DNA from: Streptomyces xanthochromogenes
Lineage (GTDB): Bacteria; Actinomycetota; Actinomycetes; Streptomycetales; Streptomycetaceae
Assembly: GCF_014650455.1 (NCBI RefSeq)
Contig: NZ_BMUZ01000018.1
Location: 1-64,000, forward strand
Direction of reading: 5' to 3'
DNA: 64,000 nt
This document shows positions 63,290 to 64,000 of this stretch, in pieces (position 1 is the first letter of the stretch; every line of letters starts with the position of its first letter). The notes under the pieces were generated by a model. That model was not told the origin of the DNA, did not search any database, and saw only the letters and a list, made by a program, of their open reading frames with translations. The translations under genes were made by a program, and so were the position numbers.

Positions 63290-63447
63290 TTGATTACCCT
63301 GATGTCGGTGGCGCCGAGTGCGCCCCGCCCCGCACAAGGGCCAGCTTCATCGGCCGCGGGGCACCAGCGACCCGAGGAGTGACTCCCTCCAGCAATGGAC
63401 GGATCGTCCGGTAGTACCTGCGCCGCCCCCTCCCAGGAGGCGGCGGC
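63290..63447 (+). promoter_or_regulatory. Possible structured leader of the CNNM gene
   Basis: A TTGCCC (63270-63275) and TACCCT (63295-63300) pair spaced about 19 bp may be a promoter. It would leave a leader of about 140 bases containing GGCGC-CGAGT-GCGCC and GGACG-GAT-CGTCC hairpins. No known riboswitch was recognised. Confidence 0.3.
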
Positions 63448-64000
63448 ATGACCATCACACTCGTGCTGCTCTTCGCGGCATTCCTTCTGATCCTCGCCAA
63501 CGGCTTCTTCGTCGCGGCCGAGTTCGGCCTGGTCACCGTCGACCGGCCGGACGCCGAACGGGCGGCGGCCGAGGGCGACCGCAGGGCCCGCACCGTGGTG
63601 CGCGCCCTGCGCGAGCTGTCCTTCCAGCTCTCGGGCACCCAGCTCGGCATCACCATCACCTCGCTCGTGGTCGGCATGCTCGCCGAGCCCGCGCTCGCCG
63701 ACCTGCTCGACGGGCCCATCGGCGCCACCGGGCTCCCGGCCGGCGCGGTCTCCGGCATCAGCGTCGTGCTCGGCATGCTGCTCGCCGCCGCCGTCCAGAT
63801 GGTGATCGGCGAACTCGTGCCGAAGAACTGGGCGGTCTCCAAGCCGCTCCAGGTGGCCCGTTTCGTGGCCGGGCCGCAGGACCGCTTCTCGCGGCTCTTC
63901 CGCCCGCTCATCTCGCTGCTCAACACCGTCGCCAACCGGCTGGTGCGGGCGCTCGGCGTGGAGCCCGCCGACGAGCTGGCCTCGGCCCGCACACCCGGCG
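63448..64000 (+). CDS. Hemolysin-family (CNNM/CorC-type) membrane protein, cut by window end
   Basis: The first 184 residues of a CNNM-domain protein. Three or more membrane segments are visible (LVLLFAAFLLILANGFFVAAEFGLV at the start; GISVVLGMLLAAAVQMVIGELVPKNWAV further on). SFQLSGTQLGITITSL and VIGELVPKN are typical family marks. CBS and CorC_HlyC domains would follow outside the window. Members are linked to Mg2+ or other cation efflux. ATG at 63448 has AGGAGG nearby. The stop is outside the window. Confidence 0.88.
   Translation, partial: MTITLVLLFAAFLLILANGFFVAAEFGLVTVDRPDAERAAAEGDRRARTVVRALRELSFQLSGTQLGITITSLVVGMLAEPALADLLDGPIGATGLPAGAVSGISVVLGMLLAAAVQMVIGELVPKNWAVSKPLQVARFVAGPQDRFSRLFRPLISLLNTVANRLVRALGVEPADELASARTPG

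Overview
The window is chromosomal DNA from a Streptomyces or a very close relative. The evidence is very high G+C with strong third-position G/C bias, many GTG starts, 4-base ATGA/GTGA gene overlaps, and a set of diagnostic genes: bldD, the actinobacterial IHF gene (sIHF/mihF), rpoZ, a PnuC/RibM riboflavin transporter, DasR-type operators, and a GH18 chitinase with a chitin-binding module. From memory, the core gene order (aroC-aroK-aroB-aroQ, pepQ-like, efp, nusB, bldD, pyrR-pyrB-pyrC-x-carA-carB-pyrD-pyrF, sIHF, gmk, rpoZ, coaBC, metK, priA, fmt, rsmB, rpe, guaB1, rib, his) is that of the Streptomyces chromosome core. No rRNA, tRNA, CRISPR array, transposase or integrase was seen.

Layout. 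1-2610: end of chorismate synthase, then shikimate kinase, DHQ synthase and DHQ dehydratase. 2742-5904: P-loop kinase-like protein, a repeat-filled gap, an M24-fold protein with altered metal ligands, and elongation factor P. 5907-7032: nusB and, convergent, bldD. 7284-17418: one long pyrimidine operon preceded by a PyrR-binding RNA element. 17419-21889: sIHF, guanylate kinase, RNA polymerase omega, CoaBC and S-adenosylmethionine synthetase. 21977-27093 (minus strand): an accessory four-gene operon (XRE-TPR regulator, TIR protein, degenerate P-loop protein, membrane protein) lying between metK and priA. 27306-34993: priA, an HTH protein, fmt, rsmB, rpe and a SorC/DeoR-type sugar regulator. 35033-39021 (minus): amidohydrolase plus glutamine-synthetase-like pair and an ATP-dependent DNA ligase. 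39093-41433: secreted RNase Sa-type ribonuclease with its barstar-family inhibitor, then a GuaB1-type enzyme. 41549-42613: an SGNH esterase. 43003-48289: amino-acid permease, Lrp-type regulator, amidase and flavin monooxygenase that look like a lysine to 5-aminovalerate catabolic locus. 48417-54193: LLM oxidoreductase, DUF5995 protein, uracil permease, MFS exporter and divergent ROK regulator. 54305-56686: chitinase with two DasR-like sites. 56974-62704: FMN riboswitch, ribD-ribE-ribM-ribBA-ribH and hisE-hisG. 62776-64000: PH-domain membrane protein and a truncated CNNM/hemolysin-family protein.

The most interesting unit is the operon at 21977-27093. The C-terminus of the TIR protein and the N-terminus of the next gene product share a conserved block (pattern G-x-F-[VI]-N-E-x-H-G-P-x-H-T-G-x-G-x-Q-x-N). 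That arrangement recalls bacterial amyloid-signalling motifs linking effectors to STAND receptors, so the operon is a candidate undescribed immune or cell-death module. A second strong observation is that the permease promoter and the amidase/monooxygenase promoter each carry three GCAA-centred boxes with nearly the same spacing (30+21 and 31+22 bp). This suggests a shared Lrp-family operator. A seven-copy 57-58 bp tandem array lies between these two halves of the locus and belongs to a repeat family also present at 3660-4083 and 48337-48377.
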